Positions 1 through 8,600 of a stretch of DNA of 14,598 nt are shown piece by piece. Every line of letters begins with the position of its first letter. Position 1 is the stretch's first letter. The stretch is from NCBI GenBank assembly GCA_041749815.1, contig JBGTAR010000112.1, forward strand, positions 1-14,598. Direction: 5' to 3'. The notes below the pieces were generated by a model. The model ran no database searches, was not told where the DNA came from, and was given only the letters and a program-made list of their open reading frames with translations. The DNA is from JAJTZA01 sp041749815. Lineage in GTDB: Bacteria > Verrucomicrobiota > Verrucomicrobiia > Chthoniobacterales > Terrimicrobiaceae. The position numbers were made by a program, and so were the translations under genes.

Positions 1-117
1 TATCTCAAAGAACGCGATCTCTCTCCCAAGCGTTACGTCTGGAGAGCGGAGGGACAAGCGATCTTGGAAAAAATCCAGCGAGCCAGAGCTGCAGTCCAGA
101 AGCAGAATATTGTATAG
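1..117 (+). CDS. IS630-family transposase, C-terminal end (partial at left edge)
   Basis: This is the last 38 codons of an open frame that enters from the left edge and stops at TAG 115-117. The peptide starts YLKERDLSPKRYVWRAEGQA and continues with ILEKIQRARAA. The pattern (Y/F)-L/I-x(n)-N/L-x-P-K-x-(Y/F)-V-W, followed by a helix such as ILEKIxRAR, is how IS630/Tc1-mariner-type DDE transposases usually end. The DDE catalytic residues would lie upstream, outside the window, so activity cannot be judged. Such transposases cut and paste the element into TA dinucleotides. The stop codon lies immediately against the small minus-strand frame described next. Assignment rests on pattern recognition of a short tail; another helix-ending protein is possible but less likely. 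Confidence 0.75.
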   Translation, partial: YLKERDLSPKRYVWRAEGQAILEKIQRARAAVQKQNIV

Positions 118-139
118 CTATTTCCAAACCAGCACACTA
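1..139 (+). mobile_element. Right end of an IS630-like insertion sequence (boundary inferred)
   Basis: The transposase tail reads toward the right, so the element's right end must lie shortly after position 117. A plausible terminal inverted repeat is the stretch just before the TA at 138-139; read inward on the minus strand it begins GTGTGCTGGTTTGG. IS630 elements duplicate a TA target, and this TA would be the target copy. The other end of the element is outside the window, so the inverted repeat cannot be paired and the boundary is inference. Confidence 0.35.
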
Positions 140-207
140 GAGGCGAAAAGCAGGCTTGCGGCAACAGACATGCCAAGCACAGCTTTGATGGATTGGGACT
201 TTTTCAT
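118..207 (-). pseudogene. Signal-peptide remnant of a secreted-protein gene truncated by the IS
   Basis: A 29-codon frame starts at ATG (205-207) and ends at TAG (118-120), directly against the transposase stop. The product begins MKKSQSIKAVLGMSVAASLL and continues FASSVLVWK. It has a basic n-region (KK, K8), a hydrophobic core and small residues (ASS), so it is a textbook Sec signal peptide with almost nothing after it. If the element ends near 137-139, the first ~22 codons are host sequence and the last six (SVLVWK) are read from the insertion sequence. Upstream it carries the same palindrome and CTTGC box as the PEP-CTERM gene at 343-2763, so the lost protein was probably a co-regulated exported protein. 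The alternative is a genuine 29-residue secreted or membrane peptide. The missing part is not in this window. Confidence 0.5.
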
Positions 208-255
208 AATATTGAGGTGTTTGGGTTTGTGGGTCCAAAGGTTGAAATATATTTA

Positions 256-278
256 ATCAAATATTTGATAGCCGCAAG
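256..278 (-). promoter_or_regulatory. Palindromic operator, copy 1, upstream of the truncated signal-peptide gene
   Basis: Positions 256-269 are a perfect 14-bp palindrome, ATCAAATATTTGAT. On the minus strand it is preceded, four bases away, by CTTGC (274-278 on the plus strand as GCAAG). The start codon of the frame at 118-207 lies 48 bases downstream. The same palindrome and CTTGC box with the same spacing occur at 2806-2828 before the PEP-CTERM gene, and the flanking A+T-rich sequence is also similar. A symmetric site just upstream of a start codon fits a dimeric repressor or activator. The regulator is unknown. The rest of the gap 208-342 is A+T rich and holds only a second short palindrome, CAACATGTTG, at 296-305. 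Confidence 0.55.
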
Positions 279-342
279 CTAAATTAACTGAAATTCAACA
301 TGTTGTTTGCCATAAAGTTAAATTTCGATTCTTGTGCTGTTC

Positions 343-2763
343 TCAAGCGCGGCGGCGACGGAGCATTGCCGTCATCCCAAGTCCACCAAGCAGCATGATG
401 ACTGTGGTTGGCTCGGGGATCACACTGAACTGCACTTGAAGATTGGTCCCATTGATCAGGAATCCATTCGTTCCAAATGATGTGTCCAATGTGCGGCCGG
501 AAGGCAGGGTGTTGGCAAACAGGTCGGTGTATTCCAGACCGCTGCTTGAGGCAAATGTCAAGAGCGTGTAGGGCGTTGCTACACTTGTGCCAGGAGCCAG
601 ACTTGAAAAGTCAAAGATTAACCCGTTTGGCAAGGTGCTGCCTGTGAAGACGCCGCTGATGGCAAGAAGGTCGGAGTCTGGGCTGCCCGAGGTTGATCCA
701 AGCTCAAATTTGAACGTTGCGCCAGCTGTGGAGTCCAAAGTTCCGGCGAGGCTCAATGTCCCTGCAGAACTGCCTGGAGCAATCACGCTGGAGCTGCTTG
801 TTGTTGTGACAGCGCCTGTGATCGTGCCGCTGCCGCCCAGTGTGCCGTTTGAGGCCACGTTCACACCGCCTGTGGCAGTGAGGCTGCCATTCACCAGAAG
901 TGTGCCCACAGAGGCTCCACCGACGGTTGTCAAACCGGAAACACGCACCTCACCATTGCCATTGGTGATTCGGTTAGCTGCACCCGTGGCCGTCAGGGTT
1001 GTGAGCGCCAGGACCGTGTTATTCGTGAGTGCTGGGTTGTCTGTGACGTTCAGGATACCATTGCCTGTCAGTGTCCCGTCACCCAATGTGGCCGTCGAGG
1101 TTCCGCTTGTGAACGAATCAGTGCTTGTTACGTTCAATTGGCTATTGGCCACTGAGACTGATGTTCCATAAGTGAGGTTCACACTGGCACCTGTCGTGCT
1201 TCTCTCGCTTACGATCGTTGAGTTAGCTGTGACATTGATGAGCCCCGCCCCATAATTGATGGAACCGGCATTGAATCCGCGCAGTGTGCCACCGTTAAGT
1301 GTGACCCCACCACCTCCATTTGCCAAGGAGTTATTGCCAGTGGCTCGGAGTTCTCCACCATTGACGCTTACTGATGAGGAACCCAAAAGCGTATTTGCGG
1401 CTGTGGAATCAAGACGGCCCCCATTAATGATCAGTGCCCCAATGCCCAAGGGGCCGGAAACACCGGCAACACCGGCTGTGGAGACCGTTGCAATACCATT
1501 AGTGATCGTGGTTCCGCCACTGTAGGTGCTTTGCCCGTTGAAAAGGAATGATCCCCCGGTGCTGCTATTCACATTAATAGCGTGAGCGGTACCAGTCAGT
1601 GCCCCGATGCGGGCATTCGTGCTGGATCCAGCGATCGTGACTGTGGAAGCAGCTCCTGTCAGCGCGCCTGAGAGCGTTGGAACTCCGGTTCCGCTATTAT
1701 TGAATGTGATCGTGCGATTCACTCCGGCTGTGTTGAATCCCCCATTGAGGGTTGTTGTTGTGGATCCTGCACCGGCAATGGTGAGATTTCCATCGAGCGT
1801 GAGCAGGCCAATGTTGGTGACTCCCGAGTCGGCGCTTTCAGATAAGGTGATCGTGCGGTTGGCTCCTCCCATGCTAAAGCCGCTGGTGAAGTTCCTGTTG
1901 ATGAGCCGCGCACCGTTGTTGCCACCGGGTGTGGCCAGAATTTCCAAGTTTCCTCCAAGGACGATCGCCCCTGTTGTAAATGAAACGCCTGTGTTGGCTG
2001 TGGCAGTGTCAGATGGTTTGAATGTCAGAATCACATTGCCTGTGGTGCTTTTTGTTGCACTTGTAAAGTTGGGGCCTGTGCTGGCCGCATTAAAGGTGAA
2101 ATTACCAGTGATGCTTAGGTCATTAGCGAAAGAACGATTTGCATTGACGGCCAAGCTCCCGGCAGCCAATTCAAGTAATCCCGTTCCAAACTGTTGGGCT
2201 GTGGGCGCTATGACTTGAGCTCCGTTAATTTTGACCCCTCCAGCCCCTGTATTGGCGCTAGAAAAGATGAATTGACCCGTTCCCTCCAGAGTCACTCGCC
2301 CTGTCAGAACATTGGCGCCCCCTACTGTCAGGGCGTTAGCACTGTTATTTGTCCACGTTTGATCAACAGCCGCAATCACTTTAGCAACACTTGCGACAGC
2401 CGCACCGGCTTCCATGTTGATCCCACTGGCTCCGAGACTAAGACCCGTTGTGCTCGTTGTGATTGTCAGCGCCCCGGAGGTGCTCCCGATTTGAATACCC
2501 GTAATGCTCCTGGTTCCTGAAGTGGGCGCGAAAGGAGGCCCGCCAGCGTAAGAAGCTAAGTTGAAGCGAGCAATGTCCGTGGTGAGATTATCGGCAGGAG
2601 CGACTCCTCCACCCCAGTTGTCTCCAAGAGCCCAATCTGTGCTGGTGTCGCCATCCCAACTAATAACATCGGCTTGGGCGGAAATTGCTAATGCAAGCAC
2701 CATTCCAAGGCAGGCATAACGAGCCAAGGACCTTGAGGGGGGAAGAATCCGAAAGGATTTCAT
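343..2763 (-). CDS. PEP-CTERM anchored protein with autotransporter-associated beta-strand repeats
   Basis: This is an exported 806-residue protein. Residues 1-31 form a Sec signal peptide (arginine-rich start, then LGMVLALAISAQA). The body is Gly/Ser/Thr/Asn-rich, typical of a right-handed beta-helix. A clear autotransporter-associated beta-strand repeat (PATR) lies at about 405-435 (FNGQSTYSGGTTITNG). Related GTLGGSGTITG and IAPGSSAGTL strands lie at 640-670. Internal repeats include GGANRTITL (299-307) and AGVNRTITF (346-354). The C-terminus is a PEP-CTERM signal: P783-E784-P785, a hydrophobic segment at 787-800, and RRRRA at the end. PEP-CTERM tags are recognised by an exosortase, which processes and sorts the protein to the cell surface; no exosortase gene is in the window. 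There is no C-terminal beta-barrel, so it is not a classical autotransporter. The exact role (matrix or surface protein) is unknown. There is no Shine-Dalgarno before the ATG; a palindromic operator sits 42 bases upstream. Confidence 0.88.
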   Translation of the reverse strand: MKSFRILPPSRSLARYACLGMVLALAISAQADVISWDGDTSTDWALGDNWGGGVAPADNLTTDIARFNLASYAGGPPFAPTSGTRSITGIQIGSTSGALTITTSTTGLSLGASGINMEAGAAVASVAKVIAAVDQTWTNNSANALTVGGANVLTGRVTLEGTGQFIFSSANTGAGGVKINGAQVIAPTAQQFGTGLLELAAGSLAVNANRSFANDLSITGNFTFNAASTGPNFTSATKSTTGNVILTFKPSDTATANTGVSFTTGAIVLGGNLEILATPGGNNGARLINRNFTSGFSMGGANRTITLSESADSGVTNIGLLTLDGNLTIAGAGSTTTTLNGGFNTAGVNRTITFNNSGTGVPTLSGALTGAASTVTIAGSSTNARIGALTGTAHAINVNSSTGGSFLFNGQSTYSGGTTITNGIATVSTAGVAGVSGPLGIGALIINGGRLDSTAANTLLGSSSVSVNGGELRATGNNSLANGGGGVTLNGGTLRGFNAGSINYGAGLINVTANSTIVSERSTTGASVNLTYGTSVSVANSQLNVTSTDSFTSGTSTATLGDGTLTGNGILNVTDNPALTNNTVLALTTLTATGAANRITNGNGEVRVSGLTTVGGASVGTLLVNGSLTATGGVNVASNGTLGGSGTITGAVTTTSSSSVIAPGSSAGTLSLAGTLDSTAGATFKFELGSTSGSPDSDLLAISGVFTGSTLPNGLIFDFSSLAPGTSVATPYTLLTFASSSGLEYTDLFANTLPSGRTLDTSFGTNGFLINGTNLQVQFSVIPEPTTVIMLLGGLGMTAMLRRRRA

Positions 2764-2805
2764 AGTTGTATTTTGGGTGGGGTTAGAGAATCAATCGCAA
2801 ATGTG

Positions 2806-2828
2806 ATCAAATATTTGATGAAGGCAAG
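2806..2828 (-). promoter_or_regulatory. Palindromic operator, copy 2, upstream of the PEP-CTERM gene
   Basis: Positions 2806-2819 repeat the perfect palindrome ATCAAATATTTGAT, and GCAAG follows at 2824-2828 (CTTGC on the minus strand) with the same four-base gap as copy 1. The PEP-CTERM start codon is 42 bases downstream on the minus strand. Similarity to copy 1 continues as A+T-rich sequence beyond the CTTGC box. The CTTGC box could be part of a -35 region with the palindrome in the spacer, which is a usual position for a repressor, but no convincing -10 element is conserved between the copies. The remainder of the 2764-2883 gap shows no hairpin terminator. Confidence 0.55.
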
Positions 2829-2883
2829 ATAAATAATTCAAAATAATGCAAATGGTTGTGTTTTGAGAAATGTGAGCAAATTC

Positions 2884-5463
2884 CTACCGTCCCAAGGCCA
2901 CACCTGGGAGGGAGACGGCGGGGTTGGCTTCCTGGGCGCGGCCGAGCCAGCGAAGGAATTGGGAGAGTCGCACGTCATCGGGGCGGGTGTCTCCTGGGAT
3001 CACGCTATCAGCGACCGAGGCAATGTAATAATATTGTGCGGCGCGGAGGGATGGCAGGACCTCGGTTGGAAGCGTGGTTCCAAGATCGGCAGAAGGAAAA
3101 TGGGGATGATCGAACCTCTGGCCGAGCCACTTGGCGAAGGGCATGCCCACAAGCCGACCGTCCCCAAGATCTGCCGGCCCAAGGTAGGTCATGACCGGGC
3201 GGTCATCGGTGGTGAGTGAAAATTCGGAAAATCCCGGATTGGCGGAGTGGAGGTCGCCGACGAGAGCCAGCCAGGTGTGGTCGGGGGATTGGAAAAAAGG
3301 CGATTGCGCTGCCAAGGCACGGACCTCGGGGGTTGCGAGTCGATTGGCGAGAAATTCCCGTCCGATTGGGATCGCTGATTTTGAGCCCAGCAGACCGATC
3401 ACGGGCTGCATGGGATCGAAGTTTGCACGAAGGACCAGGGCGTGGGGAAATACGTCAGCAAAGGTCCGGAGGATGATTCCTGCGGTTTGGTCCTGGAGTT
3501 GGTAGGCTGGAAGCCAGAGACAAAAGAGACCATCCGGCGCAAGGAGTTCACGAGCCTCGATCAGAAAATCGCGGGAGTAGAGATTCGCGCTTCCGTCTTC
3601 CTCAGGAAAGAGCAGGTCACAAATGATCAAATCCAGCGGGTGTTGTAGCGTTCTCAGGGCCGCCCGCCCATCGCCGACCACAACGCGGGCGCGTGGATCC
3701 GAAAAAATGCGGTCATTCCAAGGGCGGAAATGTTCCTTCGCAGCCCGCACGACCTCGGGAACCAACTCGATGGCTGTTAATTCTTTCACCGGAAAATCCA
3801 AAATCGCAGCGGACGTGATCCCGGAGGCCATGCCGATGGAAGCTACCCGGGGAGCAGGGCCAGCAAAAAGCAGGGGGAGCCACGCCTGATGGTGTTGGGT
3901 GGAAAGAGCCCGCCCGGTTCCGTTGAGCCGCTGCTGGGTATTGAGGAGGATGCTGCGGGAGGCTGTTGTTTGATTTTCAATCACTGAGACTGGTCCATAC
4001 GCTCCAGAGAAGGTTACAACCTCCCGGTCGTCCTTTCGCAGGCCCATGGGAACATGGGGTTGGACCCATTGGAAGATGCCAAGGCCCGCCACGACTAAGG
4101 CAACCATTTCAAGTAATCCGAAGCGCCGCCGAGCAGTTTTGCCAGAGATCCTCCCAGCTTGTCTGGAGAGAAAAAGAAAGGCCCCCGCAAAAAAGGCATA
4201 CCCCAGACCCAAAAGAATGGTGCCTTTCTGAAGCCCCCAAATCGGTGCCACCACAAAAACGCCGGCCCACATCCCCAGAGCCGCCCCCACCTTGTTGGCG
4301 GCGATGGTCCGGCCCAGCGAGCGGCCCTGATGCCCGGATCCTCCTGCAAGGATTTCCCAAGTCATTGGAAAAACCACTCCCAACAACACCGTGAATGGCC
4401 CAAGAATTAGCAAGCTCCAGCCCGTCGTTCGGAGCATCATTTCCATGGGGTGTGTGCCCAAAGACAAGGCCCCGAGTTCTGAAACCCATCGGCCGGCCAT
4501 GGGGAAAAAAATCAAAATCCCAGCTGTGGCCAGCGAAACAACAGGCAGGGCCGACAAGGGAGAAATCCCTTTTCGCCGCAGCCATGACGCAATCAAAGCC
4601 CCGCCGCCCAGGCCAAGAATAAAGGTGGCGAGAACACCACTCACGGCATAGACCGAGCCTTGCAGAAGTTGCCTGACCCAAGAGATAAGAAGCCCCTGAG
4701 CCGCGAGTGATAAAAACCCACACGCCGCAAAAATCGCCAGACTCGCCAGCAGCGGGAGGCCAGGAAACTCCACCTCCGGGAGATTCGTTGCTGCGTTTTG
4801 TCCTGGCTTGGCTGCCGGTGAGCGGCGCATTTTTCGGCTTTTCTCAGGCTTCTGCCTGTTTGACACTTGCCACGCGATCAACCCTCCCAAACCCTGCGCG
4901 GCTGCAGCGGCAAGGAAGGCACCTCCCATTCCCAGAAACCATGGAAGGACCACTGAACCGGCAAGCACGCCGGCCCCCGCCCCCAGCAAATTCCCTCCGT
5001 AGAGAATCCCTCCCGCAGATGTTCGCTGCCCGGGGGCCCTGACAAAATATTGGCTCAGCATGGGAAAAGAGGCTCCCGCGAGAAACGACGGGGGTCCTAC
5101 CAAAAGAACGGCCAGGCCCAATCCTCCATGGGTGACCCACCACTCAGCCGGAAGAACCAGCCAGAGAAGCTTCGCGAAATAATAAAGGCTGATGGCCACT
5201 CCTGCAGACAACAATTCCAAGAGACCGTAAGCAGAAAGGGGCTTTTTGCTCCTTGCGGCAAAACGAGCCCCCGCAACGTTTCCTGCTGCCGCCGCCAAAA
5301 AAAAGACACCCACGACAAGGGAAGCCGCCACCACGGTGCTTCCCGAACGCAATGTGATCTCACGAATCCAAAGCGTCTCGAGCGCCAGGGTCCCAAAGCC
5401 CCCCAAGCTGCAAAGAAAAGCCAGCAACACAGCATTGGGAGCGTGTTGGGGAACCGGTTTCAT
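2884..5463 (-). CDS. Fused polytopic membrane / spermidine-synthase-like protein
   Basis: This is an 859-residue inner-membrane protein. Residues 1 to ~470 contain about 12 hydrophobic helices in two halves, separated by a basic cytoplasmic-type loop at ~201-218 (KPEKSRKMRR). Residues ~480-765 form a spermidine/spermine-synthase-like Rossmann domain. The visible motifs are GMASGITSA (544-552, S-adenosyl ligand loop), E566 in AIELVPE (ribose-binding acidic residue), GDGR (597-600), D616 in LIICDLL (position of the catalytic aspartate), LYSRDF (628-633) and TTDDRPVMTY (751-760). The layout matches the family annotated as fused MFS/spermidine synthase. In true spermidine synthases the segment after the aspartate usually reads D-x-(S/T)-(D/E)-P; here it is DLLFPEED, so the amine substrate may differ. 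The substrate is not known for most of this family. The start ATG at 5463 gives a natural first membrane helix. No Shine-Dalgarno is visible. It is co-oriented with its neighbours but separated by 120 and 182 bases, so an operon is uncertain. Confidence 0.85.
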   Translation of the reverse strand: MKPVPQHAPNAVLLAFLCSLGGFGTLALETLWIREITLRSGSTVVAASLVVGVFFLAAAAGNVAGARFAARSKKPLSAYGLLELLSAGVAISLYYFAKLLWLVLPAEWWVTHGGLGLAVLLVGPPSFLAGASFPMLSQYFVRAPGQRTSAGGILYGGNLLGAGAGVLAGSVVLPWFLGMGGAFLAAAAAQGLGGLIAWQVSNRQKPEKSRKMRRSPAAKPGQNAATNLPEVEFPGLPLLASLAIFAACGFLSLAAQGLLISWVRQLLQGSVYAVSGVLATFILGLGGGALIASWLRRKGISPLSALPVVSLATAGILIFFPMAGRWVSELGALSLGTHPMEMMLRTTGWSLLILGPFTVLLGVVFPMTWEILAGGSGHQGRSLGRTIAANKVGAALGMWAGVFVVAPIWGLQKGTILLGLGYAFFAGAFLFLSRQAGRISGKTARRRFGLLEMVALVVAGLGIFQWVQPHVPMGLRKDDREVVTFSGAYGPVSVIENQTTASRSILLNTQQRLNGTGRALSTQHHQAWLPLLFAGPAPRVASIGMASGITSAAILDFPVKELTAIELVPEVVRAAKEHFRPWNDRIFSDPRARVVVGDGRAALRTLQHPLDLIICDLLFPEEDGSANLYSRDFLIEARELLAPDGLFCLWLPAYQLQDQTAGIILRTFADVFPHALVLRANFDPMQPVIGLLGSKSAIPIGREFLANRLATPEVRALAAQSPFFQSPDHTWLALVGDLHSANPGFSEFSLTTDDRPVMTYLGPADLGDGRLVGMPFAKWLGQRFDHPHFPSADLGTTLPTEVLPSLRAAQYYYIASVADSVIPGDTRPDDVRLSQFLRWLGRAQEANPAVSLPGVALGR

Positions 5464-5560
5464 GGGGGATTCATACAGAGGAAATGATGACTGCGCAATT
5501 TTCTCGAAGCATGAGATGGCGACCGGACACGATCATCAAAGGGCCAGTTCGAGAATCGAC

Positions 5561-5601
5561 GGACGGATCGGCGATCCGTCCCTACCGTTTTATTGGTAGG
5601 G
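5561..5601. repeat. Double-hairpin, REP-like palindromic element
   Basis: Two perfect inverted repeats overlap by two bases. GGACGGATC (5561-5569) pairs with GATCCGTCC (5573-5581) around a three-base loop. CCCTACC (5580-5586) pairs with GGTAGGG (5595-5601) around an eight-base loop. The element sits about 45 bases past the stop of the 1540-residue protein gene and about 100 bases before the next start, in a tandem same-strand gap. There is no T-run on either strand to make a standard intrinsic terminator, although the hairpins could still stop transcription or protect the mRNA end. The twin-hairpin form resembles REP/BIME-type intergenic repeats, but no second copy is present here to prove repetition. 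The rest of the gap (5464-5645) shows no gene. Confidence 0.5.
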
Positions 5602-5645
5602 GCACATCGCCGAGGTGACCGGCTTGATGAGACACGACCGATTTA

Positions 5646-8600
5646 TTACTGAAGATTAACCTCCAGGCGGATGAATCGTTTTGGGTGTGTTGGGCCAATG
5701 GGCTGATTGTCACGAAGGGTGATCGTTTTCACGCCTCCTTCGACAGTCTCACTCACCAAAGTCACATCCGCTGACCATGAAGCAATGTCCCCGCCAACCT
5801 TCACAAGGTAGCCAACTCCCGTTAGAGCCGGATCCGGGCACTGATAGGTCAAAGACAGGTAATCCTGCCCACCTTCTTGCACAATTTCAGAGCTCAATCG
5901 CCCTGCATAACCCGCCGAGTCCGCATCCAGACCAAGGGCGTATTTCACTGCATTTGCGATGCCATCTCCGCTTGCGCTGGCGTTCGGGCCTCCTAACCCG
6001 CTGCCATCGGCTGGCAGGTTGTTCGCTTCAAGCCACGTGAGATAACCCGCATTGAGCGAGGAGCCTGTCACGACGGCCAGGAGGTCCTTCCATGTGGTTA
6101 TCGATCCATCGCTGGCCAACAAACGCAGGGAGTAATTGCCGCCCGCATTGGCTGTGACCGTGGTGGATGCGGCTGTGGCATCGTCAAAGCTGACGGCTCC
6201 AGGTCCGCTGGCCAGCGACCACTGCAGTTGGAGCGGACCGGGCAGACCGTCGTCGCTCACGGCAGCCCCAAGCGCAATCGGCTCGCCAATGTTCCCCTCC
6301 ACGGACGCTCCAAGGAGAATCTGAGGGCCCATATTTGAAGGGGCTCCCCCGGCAAGATCCTGGATTTCCTCCAGAGTCAGCACCCGGTCGTAGAGACGAA
6401 CCTCATCGATTTGGCCGTTAAAACTCGCCGTCACAGCCGTAGCTGTGTAATCCCCGACCCGAAGTTTTGACGCAAGGATGCGCGGGATTTTGTTGTCGGG
6501 CTGCCCGGTGATGGTCGTTCCAAATTTCTCTGGGCCGCCATTGAGGTAAAGCTGCACGTTATTTGTGGCAAGGCTGCCGTCATAGACCATGACCACATGA
6601 TACCATTGCCCCACGGCAAGGATGCTGTCTCCCACGACCGCGGTTTTGTTTGCCACACTCATTGTAAGCTTTTCAGCGGAGCTGAGAGTCAGGGCATAGG
6701 ATGTGGTGCCGGCTGAGGAGCCCGTTCTTTTGACCAAAATGGCATGGGAACTAGCGTCGGCGGCATTGAGTTTCAGCCAGAGGGACACCGACAATTTCTG
6801 CATGCCATCCAAAGGCTTGGCGGCGGAGTCATCAATCTCGACCCGCTGGCCGGCCCCATCGAAGTTGAGAGCTTTGCCGATGCGGCCTGTGCTGACCCAT
6901 GTGGGCACTCCCGTGGCACCAATGGTGTTTAAAACTCCGGGGTTGGCTGGCGGAGCACCCGAGACGTCTGCTGTGGATGTGCCGGAACCCTCATCAAAAG
7001 GAAGGCGAACGATCAGGCCTTGCGTTGGCCCGTTTGCGCCGGTCGTGGACGGGGGAACGGCCAAAACCCGCACCATCAGATCTTTTGTAGAACTCAGGAC
7101 TCCATCCTGAGCCGTCAATCGCAAGACGTAATCCCCAACCTCCGAGAACGAGACGTTTGTGGAGGCGGTGGTGGTTGACGAGAACTGGATATTGCCCGGC
7201 CCCGCCTGTTTGCTCCATGAGACCGTCAACCCTGCGGCCTGCGCCGGGATGGCTGAGGCCGTGGCCTCGATTGCCAGGGATGAGCCAATGTGCAAACCTG
7301 CGGGATTGATGGTCGGGGATTGGAAGGTGATGGCGGGAGCATCCGTGGTTTCGATAACCACCCTCGGGCGCGCCGTACCAGACGCATATCGCGAGGAGAT
7401 CCTCACCTCGTTTCCAAAAGCATTCCCCCAGTTTGTGGAAAGACGGATGCCCAATTTTTTTGCAGGATCTTCGGAGAGGGTTTTTTTCACCATTTCTGTG
7501 ATATCGAATTCAAGCGTTCCAAAAGCGCTGGGGAAGGTCGTGGCACGGACGGGTGCCAGAGAACCATCATCCAGGGGCCGTGTGGCCCACACGATCGCGG
7601 ACTCCGTCCAATCCTGGCCGGCATCTTGCGTGAGGGCGGCAAGGACCGAGGCGTAGCTGTTTGGCTGCGAGTTTCCTTCCAGCGTGACAATCAGTTTGGC
7701 CCGCACAAAACTGTTATTTGACACGAAACTGGAAAGATCAAATCTCAGAAAGGGTTGATAAAGGTAAGAGGGACCGGCAAGGAGCAGGGCAGGATTGGTG
7801 AACCCCCACTTCGTGGCGCTGTATCCCGTGATGAACGTGTTTGCTTCGGCAAAGAAATTTGCAATTTTGTTCGATTCGACCGCAATGCTCAAAGCCTGCT
7901 CGGAGATTTGTCCCAATTCATCCGTGGCCCGGACCGTGAATCCGTAAGTTCCTGCTGCTGTCGGCAGCCCACTGATCCTTCCTGCATCCGTTAGACTCAA
8001 ACCCGGTGGCAGCGAGCCATTAGCCACGGACCATGTATAGACCGGCGTTCCTCCCGCCGCTTTCAATGTTGCCAGATAATCCGTGTTCCAATTCGCTGTG
8101 GCGAGGGACGTCGTTAAGACCTGCAAGGGGGAAGGGCCATTGGTCAAGTCAATTGACCCCGAAGCCCCAAGCGAGGCATTGTAAAAGCTTCCAGCTCCGG
8201 TGGGTTCCAAACGCACACCGCGCAACAAATAGTGCCATGCCCCGGCCGTGACAGAGGAATCGGTGTAGGTGGTGGCTGCCACGGGAGTATTGGTGAGCCG
8301 AACGTAGGGCCCCTCCTGGTTGGCCGACCGATAGACGTGATAGCCCAAAACAGGTGGCTCCCCCGGGGGGGGATTGTTGGAGGCGGTCCAACTCAAAGCC
8401 GGGTGGCCACCAGCGCTGACAACACTCAGGCCTGTCGGTGCGGGAAACATAAACAATCGCAGGGTCGGGCACCCCATATGGTTCATGAACAGGGCCTGAG
8501 AACCGTCATTTCCAGAACCGTAATTCGTGGTGAGCCTTGGCTGATAGCCAGCCGCCCATGCTTTGTCGCTGATGCTGACACGCATCATATCCCCGGCATC

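Noticed and set aside
296..305. Palindrome CAACATGTTG just past the end of the PEP-CTERM gene
   Set aside because: It is a single 10-bp palindrome with no partner copy and no positional logic beyond the nearby operator; too weak to call as a site.
587..2520. Several plus-strand open frames of 89-203 codons opposite the PEP-CTERM gene
   Set aside because: They are rich in Val/Pro/Leu with no recognisable motif. This is the expected mirror of a Gly/Thr/Ala/Asn-rich repeat protein on the other strand, which leaves few antisense stop codons.
4109..4723. Second minus-strand frame of 204 codons inside the fused membrane/spermidine-synthase gene
   Set aside because: It is an out-of-phase shadow; the main frame has continuous membrane helices and family motifs across the same region, so there is no sign of a frameshift.
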